Part shown: positions 16,229 through 23,537 of the stretch, in pieces
Position numbering within the stretch: the stretch's first letter is position 1
Layout: each line of letters opens with the position of its first letter
Assembly (NCBI RefSeq): GCF_014138435.1
Contig: NZ_JACJIM010000006.1
Location: 124,001-188,000, forward strand
Source of the DNA: Methylobacterium fujisawaense
GTDB lineage: Bacteria; Pseudomonadota; Alphaproteobacteria; Rhizobiales; Beijerinckiaceae
Direction of reading: 5' to 3'
DNA: 64,000 nt
Translations under genes and position numbers: made by a program
Notes under the pieces: model-generated
What the model saw: the letters and a program-made list of their open reading frames with translations, nothing else
The model's database searches: none
Told to the model about the DNA's origin: nothing

Positions 16229-16738
16229 ATGGCACGCGCCAACGAGGTCAAGGACAGGTTCCGCGCGCGGCTGCAGGAGGCGGATGCCCGCAGCAACGAC
16301 TTCCGCAAGAAACTCCTGGAGGAAGGCGCCCGGGCGCTGGAGCCGGTGGTCGGCGTCCTGAACCTCATGGCCGAGGTGCTCAACGAGGAGGACAACGTCC
16401 ACGGCAGCATCACCGGCCTCGAGGCCAAGATCGATCAGGACAACTTCATCAGCCTCTGCGCGCGGCTGCGCGGGACCGACACCGAGCAGAAGATCAAGAT
16501 CAAGTACGGTCCGGAACTCGGCGGCAGCAACTACATCTCGGTCTCGGGCCTGAACCAGCGCTACAACGAGCGCCTCGTGCCGGGGGCTGCGAGCTGCGCC
16601 ATCGGCCGGACCGTCGGCAGCGACATCCAGCTCGACGAGCACCGGGGCGACGAGCTGGCCGAGGTGGTCCGCGAGGTGGTCGAGGATTTCTATGCCGCCC
16701 AGATCGAGCAGCGCAGCCACTTCGCCTACGCTCGCTGA
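16229..16738 (+). CDS. Hypothetical protein
   Basis: A 169-aa soluble protein with no recognised family. The N-terminal third is a charged amphipathic helix (NEVKDRFRARLQEADARSND), with a hydrophobic patch LEPVVGVLNLMAEVLNEED. The central part, KIKIKYGPELGGSNYISVSG, looks like beta strands, and the end is helical (VVREVVEDFYAAQIEQ). There is no signal peptide. GGGAGGAG lies 7-10 bases before ATG 16229, so the start is well supported. It is a single gene between the lanmodulin-like gene and the crcB riboswitch, and its AT-rich upstream region (16085-16180) probably holds its own promoter. Confidence 0.7.
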   Translation: MARANEVKDRFRARLQEADARSNDFRKKLLEEGARALEPVVGVLNLMAEVLNEEDNVHGSITGLEAKIDQDNFISLCARLRGTDTEQKIKIKYGPELGGSNYISVSGLNQRYNERLVPGAASCAIGRTVGSDIQLDEHRGDELAEVVREVVEDFYAAQIEQRSHFAYAR

Positions 16739-16925
16739 GCCTTGCGGCTTCGCCGATCGATCCAGCACGGTGGGTTCATGACAGGGCGCGGGTCCGCTCT
16801 CGCACGGGAGGGGACCCGCGCCGATCCGAACCGATCTGTGAACCCGCCGCGCCCCCCCGACCCACCAGCGCGGGAGCCGGAAAACCGGATTCCCCTTCCC
16901 GGCATCCTGCGCTAAGCCTGTCCCG

Positions 16926-16985
16926 ATGGGGATGGAGCGCCCCGACAACCGCCCGACTCGGAGGCCGGGCTGATGGCTCCTACCG
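16926..16985 (+). promoter_or_regulatory. Fluoride riboswitch (crcB motif)
   Basis: The sequence carries the conserved core in order: GGGGATGGAGCGCCCC, then ACAACCGCCC, a short variable hairpin, and GGGCTGATGGCTCCTACCG. GGAGC pairs with GGCTCC, and CCGCCC with the GGGC before TGATGG, as in the known aptamer. It is about 88 bases upstream of the crcB start, the classic target. Fluoride binding should permit crcB expression. Confidence 0.88.
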
Positions 16986-17072
16986 CACGGGCGCGCCTCA
17001 GCCGTCCGCGGTGGGGCCGTGCGCCGAAGCCGCGACAGGACGTGGCTGCCCGACCGAACAGGAAGGGCCGGC

Positions 17073-17462
17073 ATGATCAACACCCTCATCGTCGTTGTCG
17101 GAGCCGGGCTCGGGGGCGGGTGCCGCCACGGGATCAACGTGGCGGTCGCCCGGCTGCTGCCGGGCCTCGGCTTCCCCCTGGCCACGCTGATCATCAACGT
17201 GCTGGGCTCGTTCCTGATGGGCGTGCTCGCCGAGGGCTTCGCCCTGCGCGGCGCGGCGGGTCACCCGGCACGGCTGTTCCTGACCACGGGCGTGCTCGGC
17301 GGCTTCACCACCTTCTCGACCTTCTCCCTCGACGCGATCAGCCTGTACCACCGGGGCGAGACCGCCGCCGCCGCCCTCTACGTTGGGGCCTCGGTGGCGA
17401 CCGGTCTGATCGGGCTGGTGGCGGGCCTCACCCTGGTGCGGGCGGTCCTGAGCGGCAGCTGA
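17073..17462 (+). CDS. crcB: Fluoride ion exporter CrcB/FluC
   Basis: This 129-aa protein has four membrane segments. Family motifs are visible: GAGLGGGCRHGINV, FPLATLIINVLGSFLMG and TTGVLGGFTTFSTFSLD. The Asn of NVLGSF and the Phe/Thr residues of GGFTTFSTF line the fluoride pore in the dual-topology dimer. It exports toxic fluoride from the cytoplasm. ATG 17073 follows GGAAGGG. The fluoride riboswitch just upstream confirms identity and regulation. Confidence 0.95.
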   Translation: MINTLIVVVGAGLGGGCRHGINVAVARLLPGLGFPLATLIINVLGSFLMGVLAEGFALRGAAGHPARLFLTTGVLGGFTTFSTFSLDAISLYHRGETAAAALYVGASVATGLIGLVAGLTLVRAVLSGS

Positions 17463-17578
17463 GGCCGTCCCGGCTTCAAAAGGGCTGCGACCTCTTGCGG
17501 ATCCGGGGCGGAGCCCGGGTCGTTCAGGGGCTCCGCCCCCGGACCCCGCCAAAGGGCTGAGCCCTTCGGAAACCCCTC
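17463..17578. repeat. GC-rich hairpin element between convergent genes
   Basis: This stretch contains GGGGCTCCGCCCCC and CAAAGGGCTGAGCCCTTCGG hairpins in a row. A similar arrangement occurs at 33481-33550 (AGGGCTTTGCCCT then AAAAGGTCCCGGACCTTTTG). Lying between the crcB and ppsR stops, it probably ends transcription from both sides. Confidence 0.55.
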
Positions 17579-18409
17579 TCAATCCGCGATGAACTTCAGC
17601 CGGTGGTCGCGGTAGAGGTCGACGATCGCCGCCGCGGTCTCCTCGATGGAGCGGCGCGTCACGTCGATGGTCGGCCAGCGGTTCCGGGTGAACAGCCGGC
17701 GGGAGGCGGTGATCTCGTCCGCCACCGCCGAGCGGTCGACGTAGAGGGACGATTCGTCGGCGTTGAGGCTGGAGAGCCGGTTCTGGCGGATCTGCACGAT
17801 CCGCTCCGGCGAGGCGAACAGCCCGACCACCAGGGGCTTGCGGGCGCGCTCGATCGCCGGCGGCAGCGGCATGCCCGGCACCAGCGGCAGGTTGGTGGTC
17901 TTGAGGCCGCGATTGGCGAGGTAGATCGAGGTCGGCGTCTTCGAGGTCCGGCTGACGCCGAGCAGGATGACGTCCGCGTCCTCGAGATCCTCCGGCAGGT
18001 TGCCGTCGTCGTGGGCCAGGGTGAAGTTCATCGCGTCGATGCGCTTGAAGTACTCGGCGTTCAGCATGTGCTGGGCGCCGGGCCGGGCTGTGGTCTCGGC
18101 GCCGAGATAGGCGCGCAGCAGGTCGTGGACCGGCCGCAGCACCGACAGGCAGGGCGAGCCGGTCTCCCGGGCGACCTCCTCCAGCCGCTCGCCGAGGTCG
18201 CCCCCCACCAGGGTGTAGAGGACGAGACCCGGCGCCGCCCGGATCTCCGAGATCACCCGGTCGAGCTGCGCGGCCGAGCGCACCAGCGGATAGACGTGCT
18301 CGATCGCCGACACGCCCTCGTACTGCGCGGCCGCCGCGCGCCCGACATTGATCAGCGTCTCGCCGGTGGAGTCGGAGACGAGGTGGAGGTGGAAGTAGCT
18401 GCGGCCCAT
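17579..18409 (-). CDS. ppsR: PEP synthase/PPDK regulatory kinase-phosphorylase (DUF299)
   Basis: This 276-aa protein begins MGRSYFHLHLVSDSTGETL, the typical start of the bifunctional ADP-dependent kinase/Pi-dependent phosphorylase that controls pyruvate phosphate dikinase or PEP synthetase. The P-loop-like GVSRTSKTPTSIYLANRG and the later VGLFASPERIVQIRQNRL are family signatures. The upstream frame is open but unlike the family, so ATG 18409 is used. It is divergent from hemE across a 463-bp gap that carries origin-like features. No ppdK or ppsA gene lies in the window. Confidence 0.92.
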   Translation of the reverse strand: MGRSYFHLHLVSDSTGETLINVGRAAAAQYEGVSAIEHVYPLVRSAAQLDRVISEIRAAPGLVLYTLVGGDLGERLEEVARETGSPCLSVLRPVHDLLRAYLGAETTARPGAQHMLNAEYFKRIDAMNFTLAHDDGNLPEDLEDADVILLGVSRTSKTPTSIYLANRGLKTTNLPLVPGMPLPPAIERARKPLVVGLFASPERIVQIRQNRLSSLNADESSLYVDRSAVADEITASRRLFTRNRWPTIDVTRRSIEETAAAIVDLYRDHRLKFIAD

Positions 18410-18872
18410 TCCGATCGCCTCTGCGGTCGCCTTTCGCGGCGCCCACGTTGTCCACCGCCGGCCGCCAGGGGAGTCGATGAGTGTGGATAGGATGCCCCGC
18501 CGGGCCGGTCCAGGGCGATACCGGTGCGCGCTATCGACTCCGCCGTTCACAGGCAGACGATCGGGGCGCATGGATTCCGCCTCACTGGGAGAATCCGGGA
18601 CGCGTCCGGGGTCCGCACACGACTCGGCGTTGCCAAGGCGCTGTCGGATCTGGTCGTTCTCGCAAGATGGAGCAAATCCTTTAAAGCCTCGTTAACGGCG
18701 CGGCGCCGGGGACCGCCTGTGGACGCTTTTGTGCCCCCGTGATTCGGCCCCCCAAGAGAAAAAACAGAGTCCTAGATTCTCTCTTTTCTTTTCGAAGGGG
18801 CCTGTGTGGGGATCGGCGCGCCTCGACTCGACAGGAGGCCCGCCGACGGGCATGCGGGATGACGGATACGGG
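18410..18872. other. Candidate chromosomal replication origin (ppsR-hemE intergenic region)
   Basis: The gap holds nine GANTC sites (18471, 18536, 18573, 18591, 18621, 18741, 18767, 18775, 18825); about one to two are expected by chance. It has one perfect CtrA box TTAA-N7-TTAAC at 18681-18696, a near-consensus DnaA box (TGTGGATAG at 18482-18490) and weaker ones (TTGTCCACC at 18448, TGTGGACGC at 18718). An A/T-rich tract lies at 18752-18798. Origins of Caulobacter and some Rhizobiales lie next to hemE and carry such elements. It must also hold the ppsR and hemE promoters. No gene was seen in it. Confidence 0.6.
18681..18696 (+). promoter_or_regulatory. CtrA-type binding site
   Basis: TTAAAGCCTCGTTAAC fits the full CtrA consensus TTAA-N7-TTAAC exactly. 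CtrA is the cell-cycle regulator of alphaproteobacteria; in Caulobacter it binds the origin and blocks replication. This copy sits about 180 bases upstream of hemE. Confidence 0.6.
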
Positions 18873-20024
18873 ATGGGAACGACGATGACGGGGACGGAGC
18901 GCAAGTCCGAGCGGAAGGTGCTGCGCGTCCTCGACGGGGAGGCGATCGGTCCGCCCCCCGCCTGGATGATGCGGCAGGCCGGCCGCTACCTGCCGGAATA
19001 CCGGGCGACCCGCGCCGAGGCCGGCTCGTTCCTCGACCTCTGCTACAGCCCCGACTTCGCCGTCGAGGTGACGCTCCAGCCGATCCGGCGGTTCGGCTTC
19101 GATGCCGCGATCCTGTTCTCGGACATCCTGGTCGTGCCCCATGCGCTCGGTCAGGACGTGCGCTTCGTGGAGGGCGAGGGGCCGCGCCTCGATCCCCTCG
19201 ACGGCCGGGAGGCCTTTTCGAAGCTGCGCGAGGCCGGCGACCCGGCGGTGATGACCCATCTCGCACCGGTCTTCGAGACGGTGACCCGGCTGCGCGCGGA
19301 ACTGCCCGGCGAGACCACGCTGCTCGGCTTCTGCGGCGCCCCCTGGACGGTGGCGAGCTACATGATCGGCGGTCGCGGCACCCCGGACCTCGCCCCCGCG
19401 CGGGCGCTGGCCGAGGGCGACACGGCGCTGGTGGACGCGCTGATCGACCGCCTCGTCACGGTGCAGACCGATTACCTCGTGCGCCAGCTCGAGGCCGGCG
19501 CCGACGCCGTGCAGATCTTCGAGTCCCATGCCGGCACGCTGCCCCTCGCCGTGCCGACTTCCGACGGCACCGTCGAGCCCGTCGGCGACGTGGCTGAGAG
19601 CGCCCTGCCGGGCGCGCCCGCGGCGGACGCCCTCACCCGCTGGTCCCTGCAGCCGATCGCCCGGATGGTGGCGGGCGTCCGCGCCCGGGTGCCGGGCGCC
19701 AAGATCATCGTGTTCGCCCGCGGCTCGGGCCTCGACGGCCATGCCCGGGTGGTGCCGGAGACCGGCGCCGATGCCGTCGGCGTCGACTGGGGGGTGGACC
19801 TGAAGGCCCTGCGGGCGACGGTGCCGGCCACCACGGTGACGCAGGGCAACCTCCATCCCGAGACGCTGATCGAGGGCGGCGCGGCCCTCGACGCGGCGGT
19901 GGATGCCGTCCTGGAGGCGACCGCCGGCCGTCCGCACATCTTCAACCTCGGCCACGGCATCACGCCCCAGACGCCGGTGGCCCATGTCGAGCGGATGCTC
20001 GCCCGGCTGCGCGGCCAGGGTTGA
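18873..20024 (+). CDS. hemE: Uroporphyrinogen decarboxylase
   Basis: HemE removes four carboxyl groups from uroporphyrinogen III to give coproporphyrinogen III in haem and cobalamin-related synthesis. The conserved substrate-binding stretch PPAWMMRQAGRYLPEYR is at about residues 27-43, with DAAILFSDILVVP, GFCGAPWTVASYM and GHGITPQTP later. All are intact. The frame extends upstream; starts at 18852, 18873 and 18885 are all possible, and 18873 is preferred for spacing after an ACGGG stretch. The protein is about 383 aa, slightly longer than usual at the N-terminus. hemJ follows 10 bases downstream, so the two are co-transcribed. Confidence 0.93.
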   Translation: MGTTMTGTERKSERKVLRVLDGEAIGPPPAWMMRQAGRYLPEYRATRAEAGSFLDLCYSPDFAVEVTLQPIRRFGFDAAILFSDILVVPHALGQDVRFVEGEGPRLDPLDGREAFSKLREAGDPAVMTHLAPVFETVTRLRAELPGETTLLGFCGAPWTVASYMIGGRGTPDLAPARALAEGDTALVDALIDRLVTVQTDYLVRQLEAGADAVQIFESHAGTLPLAVPTSDGTVEPVGDVAESALPGAPAADALTRWSLQPIARMVAGVRARVPGAKIIVFARGSGLDGHARVVPETGADAVGVDWGVDLKALRATVPATTVTQGNLHPETLIEGGAALDAAVDAVLEATAGRPHIFNLGHGITPQTPVAHVERMLARLRGQG

Positions 20025-20034
20025 GGCTGCGCCC

Positions 20035-20466
20035 GTGCTGTACGACTGGATCAAGGCCGGCCACGTCATCAGCCTGATCGCCTGGATGGCGGGCATGCTC
20101 TACCTGCCGCGGCTGTTCGTCTACCATGCGAGCCTGCCGCCGGGTTCGGAGGCGCAGAGCGCGACCTTCAAGGTGATGGAGCGCCGCCTGCTCAAGGCGA
20201 TCATGAACCCGGCCCTGATCGCCACCTGGCTGTTCGGGGTGGCGCTCGCCTGGATGAGCGGCTTCTATGCGAGCCCCTGGCTCCAGGCGAAGTTCGCGCT
20301 GGTGCTGGCGATGACCGGTATCCATGGCTGGCTCGCCCGGATGGTCAAGGATTTCGCCGCCGACCGGAACACCCGCGGTCATCGGTTCTACCGGGTGCTC
20401 AACGAGGTGCCGACGCTACTCATGATCGGCATCGTCATCCTGGCGATCGTCAAGCCGGGCTTCTGA
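20035..20466 (+). CDS. hemJ: Protoporphyrinogen IX oxidase HemJ
   Basis: This 143-aa integral membrane protein has four hydrophobic segments. Conserved HemJ motifs are KAGHVISLIAWMAGMLYLPR (with the key His near residue 9) and WLQAKFALVLAMTGIHGWLA. HemJ oxidises protoporphyrinogen IX to protoporphyrin IX in bacteria without HemG or HemY. The start is GTG 20035 (VLYDWIKAGH), close after hemE. In many alphaproteobacteria hemE-hemJ-rho are contiguous; here rho is displaced by about 5.7 kb that include the his genes. Confidence 0.92.
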   Translation: MLYDWIKAGHVISLIAWMAGMLYLPRLFVYHASLPPGSEAQSATFKVMERRLLKAIMNPALIATWLFGVALAWMSGFYASPWLQAKFALVLAMTGIHGWLARMVKDFAADRNTRGHRFYRVLNEVPTLLMIGIVILAIVKPGF

Positions 20467-20533
20467 GACCGGGTCGATTCACCCGGCTGCCGCGCTGCGC
20501 GGAGCCTTTCCGCCGCCGGGCCGTTTCCTGGCC

Positions 20534-20887
20534 ATGCCGAAGCCGCTCGTCCTCGCCCTGGCCCTCGCCGCCCTCGCGGCTCCGATCGCCGCCCCGGCTG
20601 CCCGGGCCGCGAGCTTTCCGTGCGACAGGGCCGAGGCTCCGGACGAGAAGGCGATCTGTGCCCATCTCCCCCTCAACGACCGGGACGTCGAGATGGCGAC
20701 CCGGTTCGAGATCCTGAAGAGCGTGCTGCCCATGGGCGGCCAAGCCAAGCTGCGCGACGATCAGGAGGCGTGGCTGACGGAGCGGCGCGCCTGCAGCGGC
20801 GACGTCGCCTGCCTGACAGCCGCCTACGACGGGCGGCTCAAGGTGCTGCGCGGGGTACTGTCCGAATTCGCCAAGCAGGGCCCGTAG
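20534..20887 (+). CDS. Secreted LprI-like (DUF1311) protein
   Basis: This 117-aa product has a clear signal peptide (LVLALALAALAAPIAAPAARA, cleavage before ASFPC). The mature part has the lysozyme-inhibitor LprI pattern: FPCDRAEAPDEKAIC, a helix, then LRDDQEAWLTERRACSGDVACL, with four cysteines that probably form two disulfides. LprI-like proteins are periplasmic; some inhibit lysozyme, but most are uncharacterised. It runs towards the convergent hisG with a 46-base gap. A second LprI-like gene lies at 38937-39809. Confidence 0.75.
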   Translation: MPKPLVLALALAALAAPIAAPAARAASFPCDRAEAPDEKAICAHLPLNDRDVEMATRFEILKSVLPMGGQAKLRDDQEAWLTERRACSGDVACLTAAYDGRLKVLRGVLSEFAKQGP

Positions 20888-20933
20888 CCGTCGCGGTGCT
20901 CCGCAAGGACACCACCACGACGGTCCGGCCTCC

Positions 20934-21926
20934 TCAGAGCCGCGCCAGCAGCCGCTCCGCCAGCGGGTTCTCGGCCGCGAAGGCATAGTCGACCCGCCGC
21001 ACCGTCACGGCCCGCGCCCCCGCCTCGACCAGGGCGCCGGCGAGGTCGAACACCGCGCCCTCAGGGCAGCGCAGGACGATCTCGCCCTCCGGGCCCTTCG
21101 GGGCGCCGTAGGGCAGCTCGGCCTCGTGCAGGCCCGCCAGGGTGGCGAGGTCGATGGTGCCGCTCTCCGGCAGGGCGCCCCGCACCTCCCGGGTGGTCCG
21201 GGCGCGTTCCTCGGCGGCGATGCGGCCGAGCACGGTGCGGAGCGCCGCCCGCTGGCCTTCGCCCCAGGGCGCCTTCAGCGAGGCGACGAGGTTCGCCTCC
21301 GAGCGCAGGATGATGCCGTCGTCCAGCACCTTCAGGGCGTTGGCGGAGAGCGTCGCCCCCGTCGTGGTGATGTCGACCACGATCTCGGCCGAGCCCGCCG
21401 CCGGCGCCCCCTCGGTGGCGCCGAGGCTCTCGACGATCCGGTAATCGGCGACGCCCTTCTCGGCGAAGAACCGGCGGGTCAGGTTCACGTATTTGGTGGC
21501 GACCCGCAGGCGCCGCCCGTGGCGGGTGCGCATGCCGGCGGCGACCTCGTCGAGGTCGGACATGTCGCGCACGTCGATCCAGGCCTGGGGTACGGCGACC
21601 ACCACGGTGGCGTTGCCGAAGCCCAGCGGCGTCAGCAGCTCCACTTGGCCGCGCACGTCCGGCAGGGTCTCGCGGATCAGGTCCTCGCCGGTGACGCCGA
21701 GATGGGCGGCGCCCGAGGCGAGCTGCGCGGCGATCTCGGAGGCCGAGAGGTAGCGCACCTCGACATCGGGAACGCCGAGCAGCTTGCCCCGGTAGTCGCG
21801 GGCGCCGGCGCCCTGGGCGAGCTTCAGACCGGCCCGGCCGAAGAACGCGCTGGCGTTCTCCTGCAGGCGGCCCTTGGATGGCACGGCGAGGATCAGCGGC
21901 ATGGCGGTCGCGTCCGAAGCACTCAT
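20934..21926 (-). CDS. hisG: ATP phosphoribosyltransferase catalytic subunit (short-form HisG)
   Basis: HisG joins ATP and PRPP in the first step of histidine synthesis. The 330-aa product has LILAVPSKGRLQE, LGVTGEDLIRE and the PRPP-binding EIVVDITTTGATLSANALKV. Short-form HisG needs HisZ as regulatory subunit, and hisZ lies directly upstream with a 4-base ATGA overlap. The C-terminal part beyond about residue 225 carries extra sequence (VRCPEGAVFDLAGALVEAG-like), longer than the minimal short form of about 210-230 aa, as seen in several alphaproteobacteria. Start ATG 21926; MPLILAVPSKG nine codons downstream is an alternative. Confidence 0.93.
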   Translation of the reverse strand: MSASDATAMPLILAVPSKGRLQENASAFFGRAGLKLAQGAGARDYRGKLLGVPDVEVRYLSASEIAAQLASGAAHLGVTGEDLIRETLPDVRGQVELLTPLGFGNATVVVAVPQAWIDVRDMSDLDEVAAGMRTRHGRRLRVATKYVNLTRRFFAEKGVADYRIVESLGATEGAPAAGSAEIVVDITTTGATLSANALKVLDDGIILRSEANLVASLKAPWGEGQRAALRTVLGRIAAEERARTTREVRGALPESGTIDLATLAGLHEAELPYGAPKGPEGEIVLRCPEGAVFDLAGALVEAGARAVTVRRVDYAFAAENPLAERLLARL

Positions 21927-23074
21927 CGGCCGGCTCCCGCCACGCGCGCGATCCAGAAGGTGCAGCCCACCGCGGGCAGGGGCGCCGGGCTGCCGAGATG
22001 GCCGAGCAGGCCGTCGTAACGGCCGCCGCCGACCAGGATCGGGCCCTGCCCCTCGGTCACCTCGAAGATGAAGCCGGTATAATAGTCGAGGTTGCGGGCG
22101 AAGCCGCCCTGGAAGCGGAACCGCTCGATCGGCAGCCCGCGGGCCGCGATGAAGCCGGTGCGCTCCTCGAACAGGTCGAGGGCGGCCGCGAGGGCGTCGT
22201 GGCGGATGCCCGCGTCGGCCACCAGCGCCCGCAGGTCGCGGGCGGCGGCATCCGGATGGCCGGCGATGGCCCGGTAGCGGTCGAGGAGCGCACGGTTCTC
22301 GGCGTTGAGCCCGGCCCCGCCATGGGCCTGCGCGGAGGCCTTGGCGAGGAAGCGCTCGGCGATCTCGCCGGCGCTGCGCCCGCCCACCGCCGAGATCCCG
22401 GCGATCGCCAGCACGTCCTCCACGAAGGCGCGCACGCCCCGCGGGTCCTGGCCCTGGATCGCCGCCAGCAGGCCCGCATGGGGATCCTCCGGGCGGGTCC
22501 CCTCGGCGCCGTTGGTGACCACGTCCAGCGAGCGCCCGGCGGCCAGCGCCCGGAGCGTCCGGCGCTTGGCGGCGGGCGGGACCGCGAGGCCGTCGAGGAG
22601 CGCCACGGTCAGCCCCATGTCGCCGAGCCGCACCGCCGGATCGGTCCGGCCGAACAGGGCGAGGCCCTCGAGGGCGAGACCCAGCACCTCGGCGTCGGCG
22701 GCCGGCGTGTCGGTGCGCCCGATCGACTCGATGCCGGCCTGGAAGAACTCGTCGGGCTCGTCGGCGGCGAGGCGGAAGACCGGACCGCAATAGCTGTAAT
22801 CGGCCACCTGCCCGTCGGCCTCCGCCCGGTGGAGGCGACAGACGGGAATCGTGAATTCCGGCCGCAGGCACAGCTCGGCGCCGCCCGCATCCTGCGTGAC
22901 GAAGATCCGCCGGCGGATGTCCTCGCCCGACAATTCGAGGAACGGCTCCAGCGGCTGCAGCACCGGCGGCGTCACGGGCCGATAGCCCGCCGCCGCCAGA
23001 TGCGCGAGCAGCCGCGTGCGCGCCGCGTCCCCCGCCCCCGTCTCGCCTGCCTCCGGTCGTGTCATCGGATCCAT
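21923..23074 (-). CDS. hisZ: ATP phosphoribosyltransferase regulatory subunit HisZ
   Basis: This 383-aa protein is a histidyl-tRNA-synthetase-like paralogue. It shows class II features (ELSGEDIRRRIFVTQDAGG; LRPEFTIPVCRLHR; QGGFARNLDYYTGFIFEV; LVGGGRYDGLLGHLG) but lacks a tRNA anticodon-binding domain. In other bacteria HisZ forms a hetero-octamer with short HisG and gives it histidine feedback control. It is translationally coupled to hisG. The upstream neighbour hisS is its presumed evolutionary parent family, so both HisRS-type proteins are adjacent. Confidence 0.92.
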   Translation of the reverse strand: MDPMTRPEAGETGAGDAARTRLLAHLAAAGYRPVTPPVLQPLEPFLELSGEDIRRRIFVTQDAGGAELCLRPEFTIPVCRLHRAEADGQVADYSYCGPVFRLAADEPDEFFQAGIESIGRTDTPAADAEVLGLALEGLALFGRTDPAVRLGDMGLTVALLDGLAVPPAAKRRTLRALAAGRSLDVVTNGAEGTRPEDPHAGLLAAIQGQDPRGVRAFVEDVLAIAGISAVGGRSAGEIAERFLAKASAQAHGGAGLNAENRALLDRYRAIAGHPDAAARDLRALVADAGIRHDALAAALDLFEERTGFIAARGLPIERFRFQGGFARNLDYYTGFIFEVTEGQGPILVGGGRYDGLLGHLGSPAPLPAVGCTFWIARVAGAGR

Positions 23075-23216
23075 CCTCGCGGGCGCTCTGTAGCAACCGT
23101 GGCCGGACTTGGCGACACGTCGCAGGGCGGTGCGGTGCGCAGGACTGCGCAGGTCCCCGTACCGCGGACCGATACGCGCTACGGCGCCACAGACTTCACC
23201 CGCTCGGAGCAGCCGC

Positions 23217-23459
23217 TCAGAGCGGCCGGCCGCCGCCGAGACGCGCCCCGCGGGGGCGCCGGACCGGCTTGCGGCGGGCGATCACGGTCAGGGCCGGCGC
23301 TCCGGCGATCCCGGCGCTCAGGACGGGGGCGCTGCCGGTCCCGGGGGTGGCCTGGGCGACGGCGCTCGGCAACCGGTCGAGGACCGGCCGGGCGGCCCAG
23401 ACGGGGCCTGTCCCGGCGCAGATCAGGCCGGCCGACAGGATGAGGATCTTCGCGCGCAT
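23217..23459 (-). CDS. Small secreted hypothetical protein
   Basis: The 80-aa product has a signal peptide, MRAKILILSAGLICAGTG, with probable cleavage after VWA before ARPVLD. The mature peptide is Pro/Ala/Arg-rich and basic at the end (IARRKPVRRPRGAR). GGGAGA precedes the ATG. It lies between hisS and hisZ on the same strand. No family is recognised. Confidence 0.5.
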   Translation of the reverse strand: MRAKILILSAGLICAGTGPVWAARPVLDRLPSAVAQATPGTGSAPVLSAGIAGAPALTVIARRKPVRRPRGARLGGGRPL

Positions 23460-23537
23460 CCCGACATCTCCCCCGACCCCTCCACGGAACCGACCGAGGA
23501 TAACGCCGCCGGAGCCGCCGCGTTCGACCTGCGCGCC

